Positions 53,901-64,000 of a DNA stretch of 64,000 nt are shown piece by piece (positions within the stretch are counted from its first letter, which is position 1; the number at the start of each line of letters is the position of its first letter). The translations under genes were made by a program, and so were the position numbers. Source of the stretch: Hydractinia symbiolongicarpus (Eukaryota > Cnidaria > Hydrozoa > Anthoathecata > Hydractiniidae); contig NC_079880.1 of assembly GCF_029227915.1 (NCBI RefSeq), positions 6,140,001 to 6,204,000 on the forward strand. Direction: 5' to 3'. The notes under the pieces were generated by a model. That model searched no databases. It worked only from the letters and a program-made list of their open reading frames with translations, and was not told the origin of the DNA.

Positions 53901-55240
53901 GAGACGCTGAATAAAAGCAGTTTAATCGCCGGCAAACGAAAACCCGCGATTTCCCGTAAATCCCGGGCTTGGCACGTATAGTCGAATGTATACAAAGAAA
54001 GTACCCTGTGAGTAAACTCATTTCCAGAACGATTTTTTAAATTATTTTTTCACCACTAAAACGCATAAGACTTGTAGTTTCTAAAAATGTTTTCATTTTT
54101 GATGAGACGCTGAATAAAAGAAGTTTAATCGCCGGCAAACGAAAACCCGCGATTTCCCGTAAATCCCGGCTTGGCCGTATAGTCAAAAGTATACAAAGAA
54201 ACTACCCAGGGAGTAAACTCATTTCCCGAACGATTTTTTAAATTATTTTTTCACCACTAAAACGCATGAGACTTGTAGTTTTCAAAAATGTTTTCATTTT
54301 TGATGAGACGCTGAATAAAAGCAGTTTAATCGCCGGCAAACGAAAACCTGCGATTTCCTTAAATCTCGGACTCGGCCCGTATAGTCAAAAGTATACAAAG
54401 AAAGTACCCAGGGAGTAAACTCATTTCCAGAACGATTTTTTTTAATTATTTTTTCACCACTAAAACGCATAAGACTTGTAGTTTTTAAAAAAGTTTTCAT
54501 TTTTGATGAGACGCTGAATAAAAGAAGTTTAATCGCCGGCAAACAAAAACCTGCGATTTCCCGTAAATCCTGGACTCGGCCCGTATAGTCAAAAGTATAC
54601 AAAAAAGTACCCAGGGAGTAAACTCATTTCTTAAACGATTTTTTAAATTATTATTTCACCACTAAAACGCATGAGACTTGTAGTTTTCAAGAATGTTTTC
54701 ATTTTTGATGAGACGCTGAATAAAAGCAGTTTAATCGCCGGCAAACGAAAACCCGCAAATTCATGTAAATCCCGGGCTTGGCACGTATAGTCGAATGTAT
54801 ACAAAGAAAGTACCCTGTGAGTAAACTCATTTCCAGAACGATTTTTTAAATTATTTTTTGAACACTAAAACGCATAAGACTTGTAGTTTTTAAAAATGTT
54901 TTCATTTTTGATGAGACGCTGAATGAAAGAAGTTTAATCGCCGGCAAACGAAAACCCGCGATTTCCTGTAAATCCCGGCTTGGCCCGTATAGTCAAAAGT
55001 ATACAAAGAAACTACCCAGGGAGTAAACTCATTTCCCGAACGATTTTTTAAATTATTTTTTCACCACTAAAACGCATGAGACTTGTAGTTTTCAAAAATG
55101 TTTTCATTTTTGATGAGACGCTGAATAAAAGAAGTTTAATCGCGGGCAAACGAAAACCCCCGTTTTTCCGTAAATCCCGGGCTTGGCCCGTATAATCAAA
55201 AGTATACAAAAAAAGTACCCAGGGAGTAAACTCTTTTCCC
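50934..55240 (-). repeat. 14- to 15-monomer repeated block
   Basis: The rare run CTTAAATCTCGGAC, ATACAAAAAAGTACCC, CATTTCTTAAACG and GCAAATTCATGTAAATCC occurs near 51.3-51.7 kb and again near 54.35-54.77 kb. CAAAAAAGTACCC lies at 51562 and 54600, 3,038 bp or 15 monomers apart. The following marker AAACTCTTTTCCCGAGCG lies near 52391, 55227 and 56844, spaced 2,836 and 1,617 bp (14 and 8 monomers). One monomer was therefore gained or lost between copies. Confidence 0.75.
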
Positions 55241-57894
55241 GAGCGATTTTTTAAATTACTTTTTCACCACTAAAACGCATGAGACTTGTAGTTTTCAAGA
55301 ATGTTTTCATTTTTGATGAGACGCTGAATAAAAGCAGTTTAATCGACGGCAAACGAAAAGCCGCGATTTCCCGTAAATCCCGGGCTTGGCACGTATAGTC
55401 GAATGTATACAAAGAAAGTACCCTGTGAGTAAACTCATTTCCAGAACGATTTTTTAAATTATTTTTTCACCACTAAAACGCATGAGACTTGTAGTTTTCA
55501 AGAATGTTTTCATTTTTGATGAGACGCTGAATAAAAGCAGTTTAATCGCCGGCAAACGAAAACCTGCGATTTCCCGTAAATCCCGGGCTTGGCACGTATA
55601 GTCGAATGTATACAAAGAAAGTACCCTGTGAGTAAACTTATTTCCAGAACGATTTTTTAAATTATTTTTTCACCACTAAAACGCATAAGACTTGTAGTTT
55701 TTAAAAATGTTTTCATTTTTGATAAGACGCTGAATAAAAGAAGTTTAATCGCCGGCAAACGAAAACCCGCGATTTTCCGTAAATCCCGGCTTGGCCGTAT
55801 AGTCAAAAGTATACAAAGAAACTACCCAGGGAGTAAACTCATTTCCCGAACGATTTTTTAAATTATTTTTTCACCACTAAAACGCATGAGACTTGTAGTT
55901 TTCAAAAATGTTTTCATTTTTGATGAGACGCTGAATAAAAGCAGTTTAATCGCCGGCAAACGAAAACCTGCGATTTCCTTAAATCTCGGACTCGGCCCGT
56001 ATAGTCAAAAGTATACAAAGAAAGTACCCAGGGAGTAAACTCATTTCCAGAACGATTTTTTAAATTTTTTTTCACCACTAAAACGCATAAGACTTGTAGT
56101 TTTTAAAAAAGTTTTCATTTTTGATGAGACGCTGAATAAAAGAAGTTTAATCGCCGGCAAACGAAAACCCGCAAATTCCCGTAAATCCCGGGCTTGGCAC
56201 GTATAGTCAAATGTATACAAAGAAAGTACCCTGTGAGTAAACTCATTTCCAGAACGATTTTTTAAATTAATTTTTCACCACTAAAACGCATAAGACTTGC
56301 AGTTTTTAAAAATGTTTTTATTTTTGATGAGACGCTGAATGAAAGAAGTTTAATCGCCGGCAAACGAAAACCCGCGATTTCCCGTAAATCCCGGCTTGGC
56401 CCGTATAGTCAAAAGTATACAAAGAAACTACCCAGGGAGTAAACTCATTTCCCGAACGATTTTTTAAATTATTTTTTCACCACTAAAACGCATGAGACTT
56501 GTAGTTTTCAAAAATGTTTTCATTTTTGATGAGACGCTGAATAAAAGCAGTTTAATCGCCGGCAAACGAAAACCTGCGATTTCCCTAAATCCCGGACCCG
56601 GCCCGTATAGTCAAAAGAATACAAAGAAAGTACCCAGGGAGTAAACTCATTTCCAGAACGATTTTTTAAATTATTTTTTCACCACTAAAACGCATAAGAC
56701 TTGTAGTTTTTAAAAATGTTTTCATTTTTGATTAGACGCTGAATAAAAGAAGTTTAATGGCGGGCAAACGAAAACCCGCGTTTTTCCGTAAATCCCGGGC
56801 TTGGCCCGTATAGTCAAAAGCATACAAAAAAGTACCCAGGGAGTAAACTCTTTTCCCGAGCGATTATTTAAATTACTTTTTCACCACTAAAACGCATGAG
56901 ACTTGTAGTTTTCAAGAATGTTTTCATTTTTGATGAGACGCTGAATAAAAGCAGTTTAATCGCCGGCAAACGAAAACCCGCGATTTCCCGTAAATCCCGG
57001 GCTTGGCACGTATAGTCGAATGTATACAAAAAAAGTAAACTGTGAGTAAACTCAATTCCAGAACGATTTTTTAAATTATTTTTTCACCACTAAAACGCAT
57101 AAGACTTGTAATTTTTAAAAACGTTTTCATTTTTGATGAGACGCTGAATAAAAGAAGTTTAATCGCCGGCAAACGAAAACCCGCGATTTCCCGTAAATCC
57201 CGGCTTGGTCCGTATAGTCAAAAGTATATAAAGAAACTACCCAGAGAGTAAACTCATTTCCCGAACGGTTTTTTAAATTATTTTTTCACCACTAAAACGC
57301 ATGAGACTTGTAGTTTTCAAAAATGTTTTCATTTTTGATGAGACGCTGATTAAAATGAAGTTTAATCGCCGGCAAACGAAAACCCGCGATTTCCCGTAAA
57401 TCCCGGGCTTCGCCCGTATAGTCAAAAGTATACAAAGAAAGTACCCAGGGAGTAAACTCATTTCCCGAACGATTTTTTATATTATCTTTTTACCACTAAA
57501 CGCATGAGACTTGTAGTTTTCAAAAATATTTTCATATTTGATGGGACGCTGGATAAAAGAAATTTAATCGCCGGCAAACGAAAACCCGCGATTTCCCGTA
57601 AATCCCGGACTCGGCCCGTATAGTCAAAAGTATACAAAGAAAGTACCCAGGGAGTAAACTCATTTCCCGAACGATTTTTTAAATTACTTTTTCACCACTA
57701 AAACGCATGAGACTTGTAGTTTTCAAAAATGTTTTCATTTTTGATGAGACGCTGAATAAAAGAAGTTTAATCGCCGGCAAACGAAAACCTGCGATTTCCC
57801 GTAAATCCTGGACTCGGCCCGTATAGTCAAAAGTATACAAAGATAGTACCCAGGGAGTAAACTCATTTCCCAAACGATTTTTTAAATTATTTTT

Positions 57895-60800
57895 TCACCA
57901 CTAAAACGCATGAGACTTGTAGTTTTCAAAAATTTTTTCATTTTTGATGAGACGCTGAATAAATGAAGTTTAATCGCCGGCAAACGAAAACCTGCGATTT
58001 CCCTAAATCCCGGACTCGGCCCGTATAGTCAAAAGTATACAAAGAAAGTACCCAGGGAGTAAATTCATTTCCAGAACGATTTTTTATATTATTTTTTTAC
58101 CACTAAACGCATGAGACTTGTAGTTTTCAAAAATATTTTCATATTTGATGGGACGCTGGATAAAAGAAGTTTAATCGCCGGCAAACGAAAATCCGCGATA
58201 TCCCGTAAATCCCGGACTCGGCCCGTATAGTCAAAAGTATACAAAGAAAGTACCCAGGGAGTAAACTCATTTCCCGTACGATTTTTTATATTATTTTTTT
58301 ACCACTAAACGCATGAGACTTGTAGTTTTCAAAAATATTTTCATATTTGATGGGACGCTGAATAAAAGAAGTTTAATCGCCGGCAAACAAAAATCCGCGA
58401 TTTCCCGTAAATCCCGGACTCGGCCCGTATAGTCAAAAGTATACAAAGAAAGTACCCAGGGAGTAAACTCATTTCCCGAACGATTTTTTAAATTATTTTT
58501 TTACCACTAAACGCATGAGACTTGTAGTTTTCAAAAATATTTTCATATTTGATGGGACGCTGAATAAAAGAAGTTTAATCGCCGGCAAACGAAAATCCGC
58601 GATTTCCCGTAAATCCCGGACTCGGCCCGTATAGTCAAAAGTATACAAAGAAAGTACCCAGGGAGTAAACTCATTTCCCGAACGATTTTTTAAATTATTT
58701 TTTCACCACTAAACCGCATGAGAATTGTAGTTTTCAAAAATGTTTTCATTTTTGATGAGACGCTGAATAAAAGAAGTTTAATCGCTGGCAAACGAAAATC
58801 CGCGATTTCCCGTAAATCCCGGACTCGGCCCGTATAGTCAAAAGTATACAAAGAAAGTACCCAGGGAGTAAACTCATTTCCCGAACGATTTTTTATATTA
58901 TCTTTTTACCACTAAACGCATGAGACTTGTAGTTTTCAAAAATATTTTCATATTTGATGGGACGCTGGATAAAAGAAATTTAATCGCCGGCAAACGAAAA
59001 GCCGCGATTTCCCGTAAATCCCGGACTCGGCCCGTATAGTCAAAAGTACACAAAGAAAGTACCCAGGGAGTAAACTCATTTCCCGAACGATTTTTTAAAT
59101 TACTTTTTCACCATTAAAACGCATGGGACTTGTAGTTTTCAAAAATGTTTTCATTTTTGATGAGACGCTGAATAAAAGAAGTTTAATCGCCGGCAAACGA
59201 AAACCTGCGATTTCCCGTAAATCCTGGACTCGGCCCGTATAGTCAAAAGTATACAAAGATAGTACCCAGGGAGTAAACTCATTTCCCAAACGATTTTTTA
59301 AATTATTATTTCACCACTAAAACCCATGAGACTTGTAGTTTTTAAAAATGTTTTCATTTTTGATGAGACGCTGAATAAAAGAAGTTTAATCGCCGGCAAA
59401 CGAAAACCCGCGATTTCCCGTAAATCCCGGACTCGGTCCGTATAGTTAAAAGTATACAAGGAAAGTACCCAGGGAGTAAACTCATTTCCCAAACGATTTT
59501 TTAAATTATTTTTTCACCACTAAAACGCATGAGACTTGTAGTTTTCAAAAATTTTTTCATTTTTGATGAGACGCTGAATAAATGAAGTTTAATCGCCGGC
59601 AAACGAAAACCTGCGATTTCCCTAAATCCCGGACTCGGCCCGTATAGTCAAAAGTATACAAAGAAAGTACCCAGGGAGTAAATTCATTTCCAGAACGATT
59701 TTTTATATTATTTTTTTACCACTAAACGCATGAGACTTGTAGTTTTCAAAAATATTTTCATATTTGATGGGACGCTGGATAAAAGAAGTTTAATCGCCGG
59801 CAAACGAAAATCCGCGATATCCCGTAAATCCCGGACTCGGCCCGTATAGTCAAAAGTATACAAAGAAAGTACCCAGGGAGTAAACTCATTTCCCGAACGA
59901 TTTTTTATATTATTTTTTTACCACTAAACGCATGAGACTTGTAGTTTTCAAAAATATTTTCATATTTGATGGGACGCTGAATAAAAGAAGTTTAATCGCC
60001 GGCAAACAAAAATCCGCGATTTCCCGTAAATCCCGGACTCGGCCCGTATAGTCAAAAGTATACAAAGAAAGTACCCAGGGAGTAAACTCATTTCCCGAAC
60101 GATTTTTTAAATTATTTTTTTACCACTAAACGCATGAGACTTGTAGTTTTCAAAAATATTTTCATATTTGATGGGACGCTGAATAAAAGAAGTTTAATCG
60201 CCGGCAAACGAAAATCCGCGATTTCATGTAAATCCCGGACTCGGCCCGTATAGTCAAAAGTATACAAAGAAAGTACCCAGGGAGTAAACTCATTTCCCGA
60301 ACGATTTTTTAAATTATTTTTTCACCACTAAACCGCATGAGAATTGTAGTTTTCAAAAATGTTTTCATTTTTGATGAGACGCTGAATAAAAGAAGTTTAA
60401 TCGCTGGCAAACGAAAATCCGCGATTTCCCGTAAATCCCGGACTCGGCCCGTATAGTCAAAAGTATACAAAGAAAGTACCCAGGGAGTAAACTCATTTCC
60501 CGAACGATTTTTTATATTATCTTTTTACCACTAAACGCATGAGACTTGTAGTTTTCAAAAATATTTTCATATTTGATGGGACGCTGGATAAAAGAAATTT
60601 AATCGCCGGCAAACGAAAAGCCGCGATTTCCCGTAAATCCCGGACTCGGCCCGTATAGTCAAAAGTACACAAAGAAAGTACCCAGGGAGTAAACTCATTT
60701 CCCGAACGATTTTTTAAATTACTTTTTCACCATTAAAACGCATGGGACTTGTAGTTTTCAAAAATGTTTTCATTTTTGATGAGACGCTGAATAAAAGAAG

Positions 60801-61120
60801 TTTAATCGCCGGCAAACGAAAACCTGCGATTTCCCGTAAATCCTGGACTCGGCCCGTATAGTCAAAAGTATACAAAGATAGTACCCAGGGAGTAAACTCA
60901 TTTCCCAAACGATTTTTTAAATTATTATTTCACCACTAAAACCCATGAGACTTGTAGTTTTTAAAAATGTTTTCATTTTTGATGAGACGCTGAATAAAAG
61001 AAGTTTAATCGCCGGCAAACGAAAACCCGCGATTTCCCGTAAATCCCGGACTCGGTCCGTATAGTTAAAAGTATACAAGGAAAGTACCCAGTGAGTAAAC
61101 TCATTTCCCGAACGATTTTT
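57895..61120 (-). repeat. 8-monomer tandem duplication (1,619 bp)
   Basis: Bases from about 57,895 to 59,500 are repeated almost verbatim from about 59,514 to 61,120. The series CAAAAATTTTTTCATTTTTG, GCGATATCCCGTAAATCC, CGCATGAGAATTGTAG, AATCGCTGGCAAAC, AGTACACAAAG, CACCATTAAAACGCATGGG and AAAGATAGTACCC occurs in the same order in both, offset 1,619 bp. The open-frame units at 59095-59289 and 60714-60908 are the same. A few differences, such as TTTCATGTAAATCC near 60225, distinguish the copies. Confidence 0.88.
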
Positions 61121-64000
61121 TAAATTATTTTTTCACCACTAAAACGCATGAGACTTGTAGTTTTCAAAAATGTTTTCATTTTTGATGAGACGCTGAATAA
61201 AAGCAGTTTAATCGCCGGCAAACGAAAACCTGCGATTTCCCTAAATCCCGGACTAGGCCCGTATAGTCAAAAGTATACAAAGAAAGTACCCAGGGAGTAA
61301 ATTCATTTCCAGAACGATTTTTTATATTATTTTTTTACCACTAAACGCATGAGACTTGTAGTTTTCAAAAATATTTTCATATTTGATGGGACGCTGGATG
61401 AAAGAAGTTTAATCGCCGGCAAACGAATATCCGCGATATCCCGTAAATCGCGGACTCGGCCCGTATAGTCAAAAGTATACAAAGAAAGTACCCAGGGTGT
61501 AAACTCATTTCCCGAACGATTTTTTATATTATTTTTTTACCACTAAACGCATGAGACTTGTAGTTTTCAGAAATATTTTCATATTTGATGGGACGCTGAA
61601 TAAAAGAAGTTTAATCGCCGGCAAACGAAAATCCGCGATTTCCCGTAAATCCCGGACTCGGCCCGTATAGTCAAAAGTATACAAAGAAAGTACCCAGGGA
61701 GTAAACTCATTTCCCGAACGATTTTTTAAATTATTTTTTTACCACTAAACGCATGAGACTTGTAGTTTTCAAAATTATTTTCATATTTGATGGGACGCTG
61801 AATAAAAGAAGTTTAATCGCCGGCAATCGAAAATCCGCGATTTCCCGTAAATCCCGGACTCGGCCCGTATAGTCAAAAGTATACAAAGAAAGTACCCAGG
61901 GAGTAAACTCATTTCCCGAACGATTTTTTAAATTATTTTTTCACCACTAAACCGCATGAGACTTGTAGTTTTCAAAAATGTTTTCATTTTTGATGAGACG
62001 CTGAATAAAAGAAGTTTTATCGCCGGCAAACTAAAACCCGCGTTTTTTCCGTAAATCCCGGGCTTGGCCCGTATAGTCAAAAGTATACAAAGAAAGTACC
62101 CAGGGAGTAAACTCATTTCCCGAACGATTTTTTAAATTACTTTTTCACCACTAAAACGCATGAGACTTGTAGTTTTCAAAAATATTTTCATATTTGATGG
62201 GACGCTGAATAAAAGAAGTTTAATCGCCGGCAAACGAAAATCCCCGATTTCCCGTAAATCCCGGACTCGGCCCGTATAGTCAAAAGTATACAAAGAAAGT
62301 ACCCAGGGAGTAAACTCATTACCCGAACGATTAATTAAATTACTTTTTCACCACTAAAACGCATGAGACTTGTAGTTTTTAAAAATGTTTTCATTTTTGA
62401 TGAGACGCTGAATAAATGAAGTTTAATCGCCGGCAAACGAAAACCTGCGATTTCCCGTAAATCCTGGACTCCGCCCGTATAGTCAAAAGTATGCAAAGAA
62501 AGTACCCAGGGAGTAAACTCATTTTCCAAACGATTTTTTAAATTATTATTTCACCACTAAAACGCATGAGACTTGTAGTTTTCAAGAATGTTTTCATTTT
62601 TGATGAGACGCTGAATAAAAGCGGTTTAATCGCCGGCAAACGAAAACCCGCGATTTCCCGTAAATCCCGGGCTTGGCACGTATAGTCGAATGTATACAAA
62701 GAAAGTACCCTGTGAGTAAACTCATTTCCAGAACGATTTTTTAAATTATTTTTTCACCACTAAAACGCATAAGACTTGTAGTTTTTAAAAATGTTTTCAT
62801 TTTTGATGAGACGCTGAATAAAAGAAGTTTAATCGCCGGCAAACTAAAACCCGCGTTTTTTCCGTAAATCCCGGGCTTGGCCCGTATAGTCAAAAGTATA
62901 CAAAGAAAGTACCCAGGGAGTAAACTCATTTCCCGAACGATTTTTTAAATTACTTTTTCACCACTAAAACGCATGAGACTTGTAGTTTTTAAAAATGTTT
63001 TCATTTTTGATGAGACGCTGAATAAATGAAGTTTAATCGCCGGCAAACGAAAACCTGCGATTTCCCGTAAATCCTGGACTCGGCCCGTATAGTCAAAAGT
63101 ATACAAAGAAAGTACCCAGGGAGTAAACTCATTTCCCGAACGATTTTTTATATTATTTTTTTACCACTAAACGCATGAGACTTGTATTTTTCAAAAATAT
63201 TTTCATATTTGATGGGACGCTGAATAAAAGAAGTTTAATCGCCGGCAAACGAAAATCCCCGATTTCCCGTAAATCCCGGACTCGGCCCGTATAGTCAAAA
63301 GTATACAAAGAAAGTACCCACGGAGTAAACTCATTTCCCGAACGATTATTTAAATTACTTTTTCACCACTAAAACGCATGAGACTTGTAGTTTTCAAAAA
63401 TGTTTTCATTTTTGATGAGAAGCTGAATAAATGAAGTTTAATCGCCGGCAAACGAAAACCTGCGATTTCCCGTAAATCCTGGACTCGGCCCGTATAGTCA
63501 AAAGAATACAAAGAAAGTACCCAGGGAGTAAACTCATTTCCAGAACGATTTTTTAAATTATTTTTTCACCACTAAAACGCATAAGACTTGTAGTTTTTAA
63601 AAAAGTTTTCATTTTTGATGAGACGCTGAATAAAAGAAGTTTAATCGCCGGCAAACAAAAACCCGCGATTTCCCGTAAATCCCGGGCTTGGCCCGTATAG
63701 TCAAAAGAATACAAAGAAAGTACCCAGGGAGCAAACTCATTTCCCGAACGATTTTTTATATTATTTTTTTACCACTAAACGCATGAGACTTGTAGTTTTC
63801 AAAAATATTTTCATATTTGATGGGACGCTGGATAAAAGAAGTTTAATCGCCGGCAAACGAAAATCCGCGATTTCCCGAAAATCCAATACTCGGCCCGTAT
63901 AGTCAAAAGTATACAAAGAAAGTACCCAGGGAGTAAACTCATTTCCCGAACGATTTTTTAAATTACTTTTTCACCACTAAAACGCATGAGACTTGTAGTT
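61120..64000 (-). repeat. Mixed-variant tail of the array
   Basis: This stretch mixes monomer classes found elsewhere: TATATTATTTTTTTACC units, CCGCGTTTTTTCCG units near 62.04 and 62.85 kb, and one isolated GGCACG / GTCGAATG unit at 62675. I see no clear local HOR within the visible 2.9 kb. The array continues past the right edge in mid-monomer. Confidence 0.7.

Larger units (their letters stand above)
42790..57480 (-). repeat. Sub-domain rich in the GTCGAATG monomer variant
   Basis: A monomer class with GGGCTTGGCACG, TATAGTCGAATGTATAC and AAAGTACCCTGTGAG dominates here. Its GGCACG landmark lies at 45269, 46888, 48910, 50934, 51742, 52552, 52755, 53161, 53971, 54780, 55388, 55591, 56196 and 57005. 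Spacings are 1, 2, 3, 4, 8 and 10 monomers. Companion units carry CAGGAAGTAAACTC, CAAGAATG and CCCGGCTTGG. Outside this domain the class occurs only at 31895, 33923, 42229 and 62675 as far as I can see. Confidence 0.8.
2536..64000 (-). repeat. Satellite array, main arm, inverted orientation
   Basis: About 303 tandem monomers of 202-203 bp in reverse-complement orientation fill the rest of the window. Each shows CAAAGAAAGTACCCAGGG, GTAAACTCATTTCCC, AACGATTTTTTAAATTA, CACCACTAAAACGCATGAG, ACTTGTAGTTTT, GATGAGACGCTGAATAAAAG, AAGTTTAATCGCCGGCAAAC, GCGATTTCCCGTAAATCC and GGCCCGTATAGTC. Two recurrent one-base deletions give 202-bp classes: TATATTATTTTTTTACC with CTAAACGC, and TTTCCCTAAATCC. Landmark spacings are consistently whole multiples of 202-203 bp up to the right edge. 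I see no interrupting element. Confidence 0.97.

Noticed and set aside
359-62929. Dozens of near-identical 62-64 codon open frames, plus fused frames of 73-102 codons
   Set aside because: They are one monomer frame repeated. The 202-203 bp unit shifts frame between copies, one-base deletion classes break it freely, there are no splice, promoter or signal features, and the translation resembles no family I know. The longer ones arise where a deletion or stop loss lets one frame run into the next unit.
1-64000. CRISPR array
   Set aside because: The repeat unit is about 203 bp with no alternation of short repeats and unique spacers, and there are no cas genes.
1-64000. Ribosomal DNA spacer subrepeats
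   Set aside because: Spacer subrepeats can be about 200 bp, but 64 kb passes without any rRNA gene, and the HOR and strand switch do not fit an rDNA unit.
1-64000. Telomeric repeat, tRNA, small RNA gene or origin
   Set aside because: I saw no short telomere-type repeat, no tRNA A/B box arrangement with a cloverleaf, and no unique sequence outside the monomers on either strand.

Overview
The whole window is one uninterrupted satellite DNA array. A monomer of about 203 bp, with 202-bp variants, is repeated roughly 315 times from base 1 to base 64,000. I see no convincing gene, RNA gene, transposon, CRISPR array or unique-sequence island. A hand count on one monomer gives about 37% GC. An array of this length with near-nucleosomal spacing and layered higher-order repeats points to a eukaryotic centromeric, pericentromeric or other heterochromatic block. 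I do not recognise the satellite family and cannot name the species.

Layout. (1) Bases 1-2535 carry about 12.5 monomers in one orientation, including a shortened 132-bp unit near 361-492. (2) At 2535/2536 the array flips strand; everything from 2536 to 64,000 is the reverse complement. The switch is a foldback with 13-bp arms and a 14-nt loop. (3) The inverted part is a mosaic of sub-domains with different diagnostic variants and higher-order repeat (HOR) lengths: about 2.5-5.9 kb (2-, 3- and 4-monomer periods), 5.9-11.7 kb (8- and 9-monomer periods), 11.7-14.3 kb (3- and 4-monomer periods), 14.3-26.7 kb (10-/11-monomer HOR), 25.9-42.8 kb (a roughly 6-kb segment present twice, offset about 10.3-10.5 kb), 42.8-57.3 kb (rich in a private GGCACG / GTCGAATG variant, with an 8-monomer tandem duplication), 57.9-61.1 kb (8-monomer tandem duplication, 1,619-bp period) and a mixed tail to 64 kb.

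Most monomers contain a 62-64 codon open frame, on + in the left arm and on - in the rest. These frames are a by-product of the repeat: 203 is not a multiple of three, so the frame does not carry between units, and nothing resembles translation or regulatory signals. They are not annotated as genes. The interest lies in array structure: the strand switch, the mirrored blocks around it, nested duplications, CpG-type diagnostic variants and dyad symmetries within the monomer.
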